43,879 bases of DNA from Planctomycetota bacterium (GTDB taxonomy: Bacteria > Planctomycetota > Phycisphaerae > UBA1845): contig JADFPW010000003.1 in NCBI GenBank assembly GCA_022562105.1, positions 1 through 43,879 on the forward strand, read 5' to 3'. The position numbers and the translations under genes are program-made. The notes under the pieces were generated by a model. The model was not told the DNA's origin. It saw only the letters and a program-made list of their open reading frames with translations, and did no database searches. This document shows, in pieces, positions 1-8,790 of this stretch (its first letter is position 1; each line of letters starts with the position of its first letter).

Positions 1-1398
1 TCCGAGCGCGTCGCCGATGCCATCAACGAGTTTTTCCGCGGGGGTCGAGTGCAACAGAGGTTCATCGCCGTCACCCGCGGTAATCCCAAGAAGGTGCTCA
101 AGACACCCAGCTCAGCCGCACGGCGCGGTGGTCACGCGGCGGATTCCCCAGCCCCCGAGCTGTCGATGCAGGTCATTCGCGCCGGCACGGGCGGGACGCT
201 GCTGGAAATCCGCACCTCGGGTGGGCGCCGGCCGGAGATCACCCGCATCCTTCGCGGAAATCGGCTGCCGATCGTGGGCGATTCGCTCAAGCCCGACGGT
301 TCCGCAGCGACGTCCAACGTGCGGTGTTTCATTCATCTGGCCGAGCTGCGGTTTCCCCATCCCGTCACCGGCAAACGGGTGCAGTTCACCTGTCCGACGC
401 CGCCGGCGTTCACCGAGGTGGTCGCCGGCGACGATGCCCTGGAAGACGCGCTCGACGTCGCCCTGAATGCCCGCTTGGGGCGTCTGACCGACGATCAAAC
501 GGACGTATGTCGATTGATTAACGGCCAGTCGGAAGGCGTTCCGGGCCTGGTCGCGGAACGCTTCGGACAGATCGCCACGCTATGGACGGTTCCCCATCAA
601 TTCGTCGGCGGGGCGAGGAGGCTCGACCGAAGCGCTGCGTTCTATCGTCGAACTCTCGGACTGACCGCGGTCTACCACAAGGTTTCAGTCAAGGATCGAA
701 GCCGAGCCGCCGAGACCGCTACGACCGCGGACGGGGGACTAGTTGGCGGCGAAGCGAGCGAGGCGGAGTTCGCAGTGTCCGAAAGCGGCATGAAGTTCCT
801 GATCCGACCGGACGACGGCCTGATGACCGGCCTGTTCCTGGATCAAAGCAACAATCGACGCAGGATCCGTGAGCTGGCCGACGGGCGACGGGTCTTGAAT
901 ACCTTTGCGTACACGTGCAGTTTCTCGGTAGCGGCGGCGCTCGGTGGGGCGGCTGAAACGGTGAGCGTGGATCTGGCCAAGCGGGCGTTGGAGTGGGGCA
1001 AGCGCAACTTCGAGCTCAATGGACTGGCCCTGGACGCCCACAAGTTCATCTGCTCGGAAATCTTCGACTACTTCAAGCGCGCTCGCCGACAGGGGCGCCG
1101 GTTTGACCTCATCATTCTGGACCCGCCGACCTTCGCCCGCAGCAAGAAACCCAAACGCGTCTTCGCCATCGCCGACCATCTCGGGGCGCTGATTGGCGAA
1201 GCCCTTCAGCTTCTGAATTCCGATGGCGTCATGCTCATCTCCACCAACGCCCGGGCCGTTTCGGTGGGGTTTCTGCGAAGCGCCGTGGAACAAACCACCG
1301 GAAAGCGCCCGTTTCGAATCCTCGCTGTGCCGCGCCCACCCACAGACTGCGCCGCGGACCGGCTACATTCCAAGAGCGTGTTGGTGCAATACGGGTAG
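1..1398 (+). CDS. Partial (5' end outside window) fusion: C-terminal part of an RluA-family pseudouridine synthase followed by a class I SAM-dependent RlmI/RlmK-like rRNA methyltransferase
   Basis: Frame 1 is open from base 1. RluA-like text (FFRGGRVQQRFIAVTRG...GGTLLEIRTSGGRRPEI...LPIVGDSL...RFPHPVTGKRVQF) is followed by methyltransferase text (LINGQSEGVPGLVAERFG, VYHKVSVKDRSR, VLNTFAYTCSFSVAAALGGA, DLIILDPPTFARS). Confidence 0.85.
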   Translation, partial: SERVADAINEFFRGGRVQQRFIAVTRGNPKKVLKTPSSAARRGGHAADSPAPELSMQVIRAGTGGTLLEIRTSGGRRPEITRILRGNRLPIVGDSLKPDGSAATSNVRCFIHLAELRFPHPVTGKRVQFTCPTPPAFTEVVAGDDALEDALDVALNARLGRLTDDQTDVCRLINGQSEGVPGLVAERFGQIATLWTVPHQFVGGARRLDRSAAFYRRTLGLTAVYHKVSVKDRSRAAETATTADGGLVGGEASEAEFAVSESGMKFLIRPDDGLMTGLFLDQSNNRRRIRELADGRRVLNTFAYTCSFSVAAALGGAAETVSVDLAKRALEWGKRNFELNGLALDAHKFICSEIFDYFKRARRQGRRFDLIILDPPTFARSKKPKRVFAIADHLGALIGEALQLLNSDGVMLISTNARAVSVGFLRSAVEQTTGKRPFRILAVPRPPTDCAADRLHSKSVLVQYG

Positions 1399-1468
1399 CG
1401 CTGCCTCGACCCCCGAGACTCGATCGAGAAGTGGAGACCGTCTCGCCCGCCGTCAGTAGCGGGGCGAC

Positions 1469-1556
1469 GGGTGGCACGGTCTGGTACTCCAGGCCGTGGA
1501 GAGCGCTGCCTCGGCGACCCGTCCCCCACGGCCTGGAGTACCAGACCGTGCCACCC
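1469..1556. repeat. Perfect 31-bp inverted repeat (26-nt loop) between two convergent genes
   Basis: gggtggcacggtctggtactccaggccgtgg (1469-1499) / ccacggcctggagtaccagaccgtgccaccc (1526-1556). Confidence 0.95.
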
Positions 1557-1579
1557 AGCATATCGCCCACAACGAAGCG

Positions 1580-3355
1580 CTAGTATTTGCGCATCTCGCC
1601 GGCATCCAGACGGCGGTAGTAGTCCATCGCGGCGCGCACCAGGGTCGGGCCGAGGAACAAAAGCGCAGGCAGGTTGCAGAACACCGTCAATCCGGTCAGC
1701 GCATCTGACAGGTTAACGACGACGGCAAAGTCCTTTTGAATGACGCCCATGAAGATGACCACCACGAAGATGAACTTGTAGGGCAGGATGGCCGTCGGGC
1801 CGAAGAGAAACTCGGTGCCCTTCTCACCATAGTAGCTCCAACTAATCATGGTGCTGAAGGCAAAGAGGCACACACCGACAGTCACCAGATATTTGCCGAA
1901 TCCGGGCAACACGGAATCAAAGGCAAAACGGGTCAGGTCCGCGCCCACTTCGACGCCGACGTGGACCGCTTGGCCCACTTCGAGCCTATCGAGCTCTTCG
2001 CGTTCCTCAGGGAGCAGATCTGCGAAGCCCAGATGCACCTGACCGTTCTGAGCGAAACGCTCGGCCACGCCCGTGCCCCCATCCTGGAGCGTCAGGTCGA
2101 GCTTGTCCGCGAGTGCGGCTTCGAGTTGTTCAAAGTAGACGAACATGGTCGCCCCGTCGCTCATTTCTCGGGCGTAAGAGGCCTGCTGGTTCTCGTTCAA
2201 CTCAGAATTCAGCGCGACGACCAGGTGATCGTCGTGGATCTCGGTGACGTGGCCGGCCGCCGGTCGATTCCAGACGCCGGTGGCCAAGAGAACCAGGGCG
2301 GTCATGGTGCAGACGATGATCGTATCGATGAACGGCCCCATGCCCGCCACGACGCCCTCGCGGATGGGTTCTTCCGTCTTGGCGGCGGCGTGGGCGATCG
2401 CCGCCGACCCCTGACCCGCTTCGTTGGAAAAGACGGCTCGCTTCATGCCCCAGACGAAGGCCATCCATACACTGACTCCGGCAAACGCGCCACCCGCCTC
2501 GCGGGCGGAGAACGCATGCGAAAAAATCAAACCAAAGAGCCTGGGAAGCTCGGTTGCGTGGGACGCGAGGATGAACAACGCCCCGCCCACGTAGATCACA
2601 CACATCAGGGGAACCAGCTTGGAGGCCACCTGCCCAATCCGGCGGATACCTCCGATGATGACCACCGCCACCCCGATGGCGAGAACCGCTCCGGTGATTG
2701 TTCTATCGACACCGAAGTTGGACTCCAGAATGTTGCCTACGTTCCATCCCTGGAAGATGTTGCCACCGCCGAAGGATGCGACGGTGATTACGGCGGCGTA
2801 GATGACCGACAGGCCGCCGAAAACGATCCAGAAGGGGTTGCCTCGCCGGCGCATGGGCTCGGCGATGCCCTTCCAAATGTACCACATGGGTCCACCGCGA
2901 ACCTCGTCGCCGCCGACTTTCTTGGCCCTCGGTTCCGCGCCGGCTTCGGTCGAGCCCGGGGCGCTGGGATCGGGAACCTCTCGCACGTCACGGTGCATGA
3001 CCGACAGGGTGCATTCGGCGAATTTCAGGGCCATCCCGAAGAAGCCCACCACCCACATCCAAAATACCGCCCCCGGACCGCCCAACTGAACGGCCACAGC
3101 CACGCCGGCAATGTTGCCCAACCCGATGGTCGCGCTCAGGGCCGCGGACAGCGCTTGGAAGTGGCTGATGTGACCCGTGTCGTCCGGGTTGTCGAACTTG
3201 CCTCGAATGCAGTCCACGCCGTGGGTCAGCACCCGCCACTGCACGAACTTGGTGACCACCGAATAGGTCAACCCCGCCGCCAGGATCAGAAACAGCAACG
3301 GCGTGGACCAGATGAGGTTCTCGAACCAGGTAGCGAATTCCTTGAATGCGTCCAT
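1580..3355 (-). CDS. Sodium:alanine/glycine symporter, AGCS family
   Basis: TIGLGNIAGVAVAVQLGGPGAVFWMWVVGFFGMALKFAECTL, GGPMWYI, VWGMKRAVFSNEAGQGSAAIAHAAAKTEEPIREG; multiple TM segments. Confidence 0.93.
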   Translation of the reverse strand: MDAFKEFATWFENLIWSTPLLFLILAAGLTYSVVTKFVQWRVLTHGVDCIRGKFDNPDDTGHISHFQALSAALSATIGLGNIAGVAVAVQLGGPGAVFWMWVVGFFGMALKFAECTLSVMHRDVREVPDPSAPGSTEAGAEPRAKKVGGDEVRGGPMWYIWKGIAEPMRRRGNPFWIVFGGLSVIYAAVITVASFGGGNIFQGWNVGNILESNFGVDRTITGAVLAIGVAVVIIGGIRRIGQVASKLVPLMCVIYVGGALFILASHATELPRLFGLIFSHAFSAREAGGAFAGVSVWMAFVWGMKRAVFSNEAGQGSAAIAHAAAKTEEPIREGVVAGMGPFIDTIIVCTMTALVLLATGVWNRPAAGHVTEIHDDHLVVALNSELNENQQASYAREMSDGATMFVYFEQLEAALADKLDLTLQDGGTGVAERFAQNGQVHLGFADLLPEEREELDRLEVGQAVHVGVEVGADLTRFAFDSVLPGFGKYLVTVGVCLFAFSTMISWSYYGEKGTEFLFGPTAILPYKFIFVVVIFMGVIQKDFAVVVNLSDALTGLTVFCNLPALLFLGPTLVRAAMDYYRRLDAGEMRKY

Positions 3356-3602
3356 CCTGTTCTCCGGTTGGGTTGGAAGCGAAGCCCGCGCGCCCGCGGG
3401 GCGGATTGTAGCGGGGCGACATGATCTTGCAATTCATTCGCGACAACCCTGCCGGCGAGGGCTGACCAGCGGGCTCAGGCGTCGAGCATCCGACGCATCT
3501 GATTGCCCGTGCTCGTGGCGAGCCCTATAATAATTGGTTCCGAGGCCGATCTACGTCCTGCGGCAGGCGGGGGCGGGTCTGAAAGATTTCACAGGGGTGC
3601 CG

Positions 3603-4109
3603 ATGGCTGAGTGCTTACTCCAGGCTTCGATTTTCAGCGTGGAACGTCGCCGATATCCTCTGGTAGGGCGCGATCCCGTTGTCCGTGACGTGGTGGTCCA
3701 TCCGGGAGCCGTGGTGATCCTGCCTCGGTTGACTGACGGATCGGTGGTCATGATCCGGCAATATCGCCACGCCGTCGAGCGGGAGCTGTGGGAGCTTCCT
3801 GCTGGAACGCTGGAACCGCCGGAGGAGCCGGCGGACTGCGCCCGACGGGAGCTGGAAGAGGAGACCGGATACCGGGCGGGTCGAATCCAGCCGTTCGGAG
3901 ACTTCTATACCTCGCCGGGGATACTGACCGAGCGCATGTGGGCGTTCCGCGCGGACGACCTGATCCCCGGCGATCCGAGCTGCGAGGTGGACGAAAAGAT
4001 CAAGGTCGAGGTAGTCGCCGACGCCACGCTGCGGGCGATGGTCCTCGATGGAACTATCGTGGACGGCAAGACGCTGGCCGTGTTGGGCCGATACTTCCTT
4101 GATGGGTAG
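3603..4109 (+). CDS. NUDIX hydrolase, ADP-ribose pyrophosphatase-like
   Basis: Nudix box GTLEPPEEPADCARRELEEETGY; start taken at the internal ATG 3603. Confidence 0.9.
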   Translation: MAECLLQASIFSVERRRYPLVGRDPVVRDVVVHPGAVVILPRLTDGSVVMIRQYRHAVERELWELPAGTLEPPEEPADCARRELEEETGYRAGRIQPFGDFYTSPGILTERMWAFRADDLIPGDPSCEVDEKIKVEVVADATLRAMVLDGTIVDGKTLAVLGRYFLDG

Positions 4110-4132
4110 GGTGTCGCCTAGCTTGAGTCTCC

Positions 4133-4208
4133 GGGTGCCATGGGCAAACTTGTTTGCCCGTGAGCCGCGCAGGCACGACACGGGCAAACAAGTTTGCCCA
4201 TGGCACCC
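4133..4208. repeat. Perfect 30-bp inverted repeat (16-nt loop), each arm containing a smaller palindrome
   Basis: gggtgccatgggcaaacttgtttgcccgtg (4133-4162) / cacgggcaaacaagtttgcccatggcaccc (4179-4208). Confidence 0.95.
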
Positions 4209-4283
4209 AACAGAGCCCGTCGTCTGAGCTGTGTCGAAGCGCTAAGCGATAGCCGAACGACCCGAGCCGGAGCTGAATGACGA

Positions 4284-5285
4284 ATGAGTTGGCAGGATCG
4301 AGATTACGCACGAGTTGGAGCCCAGTTTCCGGGCGGTGCCCGAGGCGGTATGGGAGGTATGTACCGTCCGACGAGCTTCTGGGGCGGCGGCCTCTGGGGC
4401 GGCAGCATCGTCAAGAAGCTGATCGTAGCCAACGTGATTCTTTATATTCTATGCTACAGCACCATTTTTGGGGGGGGAACCTCACTTTTGGGCGGGGCGG
4501 TGATGGTTACTCGGTTGGTGCTCCACGGCCAAGTGTGGCGCCTGGTCACGTCACAGTATTTGCACGGCGACACGACGCACCTGTTATTCAACATGATAGG
4601 CCTCTATTTCTTGGGTAGCGCACTCGAACGGGTGTGGGGAAACAAGAAGTTCTTCTTGATCTATACCATCGCCGGTGTCTGCGGAAACCTGCTGCTAATG
4701 GTGGCCAGTTACGTACCGTGGCCTGGTACCGGAAACACGCTAGTCAACCCCGGAACCCCGGCGCTGGGGGCATCGGGGAGCGTTCTAGGCCTACTGGGTG
4801 CTGCGGCGGTCTTGTTCCCCCATGCCCAGATCCTGCTCTTCTTTGTCATTCCGATGCGCATTCGAACGGCGGCGATCGCGTTCACGGCGCTCTACGTCGT
4901 CAACATTCTCACTCGCGGTGGCAACTACGGCGGGGACATCTGTCACCTGGCGGGCATGCTCTTCGGAGCGTGGTGGGCTTGGAAGGGCGATCTTTGGTGG
5001 GCGACGCGTCGCGGAGCACGTGGGCGAGTGCGCGGGGCGACGGCCGGATGGACCGCGCGCCCACGCCCGAAACCGCGGCGAGGCGGCAAGGGTGGCGGCA
5101 CCGGTGCGTGGGCAGCCAAGATGGCTACCCGCCAAGTGGATCATCAGGCGGTGGATCGGATCTTGAAGAAGGTCTACGACGGGGGAGTGCAGAGTCTGAC
5201 GCCTGCGGAACGCAAGACGTTGCTCGAAGCCACCGAACGGCAGCGTAAAGCCGATGCCCGGGCCGATCGGGCGGAACGTCTGTAA
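4284..5285 (+). CDS. Rhomboid-family intramembrane serine protease with C-terminal helical tail
   Basis: HLLFNMIGLYFLGSALERVWG, GASGSVLGLLGA (catalytic Ser motif), CHLAGMLFGAWWAW (catalytic His region). Confidence 0.93.
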   Translation: MSWQDRDYARVGAQFPGGARGGMGGMYRPTSFWGGGLWGGSIVKKLIVANVILYILCYSTIFGGGTSLLGGAVMVTRLVLHGQVWRLVTSQYLHGDTTHLLFNMIGLYFLGSALERVWGNKKFFLIYTIAGVCGNLLLMVASYVPWPGTGNTLVNPGTPALGASGSVLGLLGAAAVLFPHAQILLFFVIPMRIRTAAIAFTALYVVNILTRGGNYGGDICHLAGMLFGAWWAWKGDLWWATRRGARGRVRGATAGWTARPRPKPRRGGKGGGTGAWAAKMATRQVDHQAVDRILKKVYDGGVQSLTPAERKTLLEATERQRKADARADRAERL

Positions 5286-5291
5286 GCGACC

Positions 5292-6350
5292 ATGAACCAC
5301 TCGTCACGTTCGCTGGACAACCCGATCAACTGGTCGTTTCCCATCGGACGACTCTTCGGCATCGCCATCCGCCTGCATCTTTTCTTCGTTTTCGGGGCCC
5401 TGTGGATTATCTTTCAAAGCGTGCCGTCTGCTGACTCGGGAATGCCCTTGTACCGTGGGCTACTCTACGGCGGAGGAACCGCCGCCATGTTGTTTGCCAT
5501 CGTGCTGCTCCACGAGTTCGGGCATTGCTTCGGTGCCCGGTACGTGGGCGGAACGGCCGACGAGATATTGCTCTGGCCGCTCGGCGGGCTGGCGTCGGTC
5601 GCCCCGCCGCATACGCCGTCCGCCAATCTGGTCACCGTGGTCGCCGGTCCCATGGTCAACGTGCTGTTCTGTGCGGTCAGCTCGTTTGCGTTGGTGCTGT
5701 GGGTCGGGGCGGCGGGGGCCGTCCCCTGGAATCCGTTCCATCCGTTCTCTCCGGTCAGCGCCGCCGTGGCGTTCAGCGAGGGTCAGCGGTGGTTACTCTA
5801 TTTTTTCGGCCTCAACTACCTGCTGCTGCTTTTCAACCTGATGCCGGTGTATCCATTTGATGGCGGGCGGATCTTTCAGTGCCTGCTATGGCCTCGCAAG
5901 GGGTATCGGGACGCGACCATGATTGCGTCCGGCGTGGGCATGGTCGGGGCGATCGTCCTGGGCCTGATTGGTCTGCTCGGGGGTCAATACCTGCTGCTTG
6001 GAGTGGCTGTCTTCGGCTATATGACGTGCTATCAACAACGCCAGATGCTCAAGATGGGCGCTTTCGAGTTGGACAGTGAGTTCGGGTACGACTTTTCGCA
6101 GGGTTATCAGTCGCTCGAACGAAGTTCCGAACGCACGCCGCGTCCGTCGTACTGGGCCAGGCGTCGTGCCGCCAAGGCGCTGGCTCGTGAGAGACGCGAA
6201 CGCGAACGGATCGAGGCCCTGCAACAACGAGTTGACGCCATTCTCGTCAAGGTTCACGATCACGGCCTCGACTCTCTGACACCCCAAGAGCGCGGCATCC
6301 TGGAAGAGGCCAGCCAGCGACAACAGACCGGCGATCAACCTCGGACGTGA
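5292..6350 (+). CDS. Site-2 protease-type M50 metalloprotease
   Basis: LLHEFGHCFGARYVGG (HExxH), NLMPVYPFDGGRIF; multiple TM segments. Confidence 0.93.
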   Translation: MNHSSRSLDNPINWSFPIGRLFGIAIRLHLFFVFGALWIIFQSVPSADSGMPLYRGLLYGGGTAAMLFAIVLLHEFGHCFGARYVGGTADEILLWPLGGLASVAPPHTPSANLVTVVAGPMVNVLFCAVSSFALVLWVGAAGAVPWNPFHPFSPVSAAVAFSEGQRWLLYFFGLNYLLLLFNLMPVYPFDGGRIFQCLLWPRKGYRDATMIASGVGMVGAIVLGLIGLLGGQYLLLGVAVFGYMTCYQQRQMLKMGAFELDSEFGYDFSQGYQSLERSSERTPRPSYWARRRAAKALARERRERERIEALQQRVDAILVKVHDHGLDSLTPQERGILEEASQRQQTGDQPRT

Positions 6351-6363
6351 TCCAGCCGTGACC

Positions 6364-6401
6364 TGCCACTGCACTGGTGGGCAAGCCACCAGTGGCACCC
6401 A
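6364..6401. repeat. Imperfect inverted repeat ending in TGGCACCCAA
   Basis: tgccactgcactggtgggcaagccaccagtggcaccc; left arm carries a small insertion relative to the right arm. Confidence 0.7.
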
Positions 6402-6588
6402 ACTGCCCGTACCCGGATCGGGGTCAGGATTCGCAGACCCGAGGCCTGGCGAGTGCCTCCACGGGTCCGCCAGGGCGAATCTTGAAAAAAACCCGCCCGC
6501 AGGCGCGAAATGGTCCGCTCGGCTTCGTTCTTCCTGCCAGTTGAAACCAAGGGCTCGGGTAGCCCTACAATGGCAAGGAGATTGTCGG

Positions 6589-7518
6589 ATGAAACACCCT
6601 TTCGTAATCGCGGTGGCCGCCATGGCGTGGGCGCTTCTAGGCCTTCAAATCGAAGCCCGAGGACAGCCTAGTCGGAGCACGGGCGGAGTTGTGGATGTCG
6701 AGTTCCCCGGTGGCAACGCCCTTGAGTACATCGAGGCCCTGCGGGCTGCGGGCAACGACGTCAACATCGTAGTTTACTCCCCGGAGACCGTCGCCAGCGT
6801 CCGCATGACTGCGGTCACGCTGGCTTCTGTTGACCTGAGCGCCGCATTGGAGCTTCTTGACGGTCGAAAGGGTCAGAGACCGGACGATCGGAAGGTCAAG
6901 CTCAAGGTCTTACTTGTGCGGGGGAATTCGAATAGGGGCATCCCCCTGTACCGGGTGACCTACAACTTCTACGACTCGGAGACGGACGATTCGGTAGTTG
7001 AGATATCGGGAGTTTGGACGGTCGCCGATCTACTGGCCTCTCAGATGGAGTCGAGTGACATACTGACTGCCATCGAAACCGCCCTCGCGCTCTTTACGGA
7101 TCGACCGAAGCCGCCGGAGATGCGGTTTCATGAGCCGACAGGCCTATTGATCGCTCGCGGCGAAGAGGAACAGCTCGAAGTCATCGATAACATCATCGAC
7201 GAGCTTCGCAAAACAATCGACCTACGGCGTGACGCGGCGGAGTTCAGTATCGATGGGTTCATAGACCTAGCGCTTCCGAGTCTCCGTGAGTTCGAAGAGG
7301 CGTTACGAGAGTTCGGAACGGCGACAAGTGTTGAGAAGCTGGGATTTGCCATGTTAGGAACAGACGATTTTGTGAGCAAAGGGGAACAGGTCAAGCGCGA
7401 GCGAGAGCGTCTGTTTGACCGACTGAAGGAGCGAATGGATAATGTCGAGCGGCTCATGGCTGAGGCAGTGGGTCAAGAGAAAGTTGACAAGGCCATCGCA
7501 AAACGCAAAGCTAAATAG
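6589..7518 (+). CDS. Secreted hypothetical protein, weak resemblance to STN/secretin N-domain proteins
   Basis: Signal peptide MKHPFVIAVAAMAWALLGLQIEARG; VVDVEFPGGNALEYIEALRAAGNDVNIVVYSPETVASVRMTAVTLASVDLSAALELL; later EEQLEVIDNIIDELRKTI. Confidence 0.65.
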   Translation: MKHPFVIAVAAMAWALLGLQIEARGQPSRSTGGVVDVEFPGGNALEYIEALRAAGNDVNIVVYSPETVASVRMTAVTLASVDLSAALELLDGRKGQRPDDRKVKLKVLLVRGNSNRGIPLYRVTYNFYDSETDDSVVEISGVWTVADLLASQMESSDILTAIETALALFTDRPKPPEMRFHEPTGLLIARGEEEQLEVIDNIIDELRKTIDLRRDAAEFSIDGFIDLALPSLREFEEALREFGTATSVEKLGFAMLGTDDFVSKGEQVKRERERLFDRLKERMDNVERLMAEAVGQEKVDKAIAKRKAK

Positions 7519-7578
7519 CTATCCGCAAGGAAGCGCCGCTGCGTCCACGCGTCGTTCCGAGCGCAAGGGCGAAGTTCC

Positions 7579-8229
7579 GTGGAGCAATGCGAGGCAATGG
7601 GTCGCGACGCCCAGCATGTCAGGCGGGTGACGCCTTGCACCGGTGCATTGGGATTCGCCACTGCCTGCCCCGTCGATCGGAGCGGAGGATTGAATCGCTC
7701 GGTAAAGGAACTCACGGTTGCAGTCGCTTCCGGAGACTCGGAGGCGTTCGCCGTCTTGTACCGGCAACACTTTGATTCGCTATACGGCGAAGCCCGGCGG
7801 ATCACCGGTCGAGATGAGTCGTTCTGCCTCGATGTCGTTCAAGACACTTTCATGCGCGTCATGCGTTCCATCCCGCGCATGGAGACGGAATCGCGTTTGA
7901 GGCGCTGGCTCAGTTTCGTCGTGCGTTCATGTGCCTACGACCGGCTGCGTCAGATGGCCCGTCGCCGCCACCGGGAGGAGTCGGTAGCGGTGGTGGATGA
8001 CGGTGGGGCGAGCCACGACGATCTGTCCGAACGCCTGGACTGGCTCGAAAGGGAATTGGCCACCATGGACGATCTGCCACGGCAACTGTTGGTCATGCGC
8101 TATCGACTCGGCTGGACGCTCAAGAGGATCGCGGCCGCCACAGGCTTGAAGCCCGGCGCGGTCGATGGACGAGTCGGTCGCGCGTTGGCCGGTCTTCGGC
8201 GGCGCGGGGAGGATGTCTTCGATGAATGA
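7579..8229 (+). CDS. ECF-type RNA polymerase sigma factor (start uncertain)
   Basis: AFAVLYRQHFDSLYGEARRITGRDESFCLDVVQDTFMRVMRSI ... LPRQLLVMRYRLGWTLKRIAAATGLKPGAVDGRVGRALAGLRRRG. Confidence 0.88.
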   Translation: MEQCEAMGRDAQHVRRVTPCTGALGFATACPVDRSGGLNRSVKELTVAVASGDSEAFAVLYRQHFDSLYGEARRITGRDESFCLDVVQDTFMRVMRSIPRMETESRLRRWLSFVVRSCAYDRLRQMARRRHREESVAVVDDGGASHDDLSERLDWLERELATMDDLPRQLLVMRYRLGWTLKRIAAATGLKPGAVDGRVGRALAGLRRRGEDVFDE

Positions 8230-8767
8230 TACCCGCAGAGACGATCTGAGTGCGCTGGGCCAATCGCGTCGTAAGGCCATGCTCGGGGAGCTTGTCGAGT
8301 CGATGGACACGTTGCATCGACGGCGACGGGTCCGGCGACGCCTGGGCACGGGGGTCGGGTTTGGAATGGCAGCGCTTTCGCTGATGGTATTCGCCGGCCC
8401 ATCGATATTTCGAAGCGTGCCCCGTCGCGTAGCAGTCGTCCAACCAGACCCGACTCCTGAGCGCAGCGGTCCTGACCTCGAGGTTCGCCCCTGGCACTTG
8501 GGTATTGAGATCATCCAGACCCGTCCCGAGATTGTCGCGCAATACGCGCCCCGGCTGAGCACACCAATTCACGTACAGCATGTGTCACCGCGCCTGACAT
8601 CGACCGTCGAAGTCATTGGCGACCGGAAGTTGCTTCAAATGTTGGCTCTGATGGACCGCCCGGCGGGTCTGGTTCGGGCGGAGGGCAAGGTCTGGCTTAC
8701 GGCGCCTGTTACCGACGCGGAGCTTGAATCGGCGCGGACTACCGGCGGAACCGGCTCCACGTCGTAA
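8222..8767 (+). CDS. Putative anti-sigma factor / membrane-anchored partner of the ECF sigma
   Basis: Overlaps the sigma stop by 8 bp (translational coupling); basic N-terminus followed by one TM segment (GTGVGFGMAALSLMVFAGPSIF). Confidence 0.6.
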   Translation: MNDTRRDDLSALGQSRRKAMLGELVESMDTLHRRRRVRRRLGTGVGFGMAALSLMVFAGPSIFRSVPRRVAVVQPDPTPERSGPDLEVRPWHLGIEIIQTRPEIVAQYAPRLSTPIHVQHVSPRLTSTVEVIGDRKLLQMLALMDRPAGLVRAEGKVWLTAPVTDAELESARTTGGTGSTS

Positions 8768-8790
8768 CGCGGATGGGCGCTCCACGCTGC

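Noticed and set aside
1736-3424. 562-aa plus-strand ORF opposite the AGCS symporter
   Set aside because: Antisense of a well-supported transporter; His/Asp/Gly-rich composition typical of a shadow frame in high-GC DNA.
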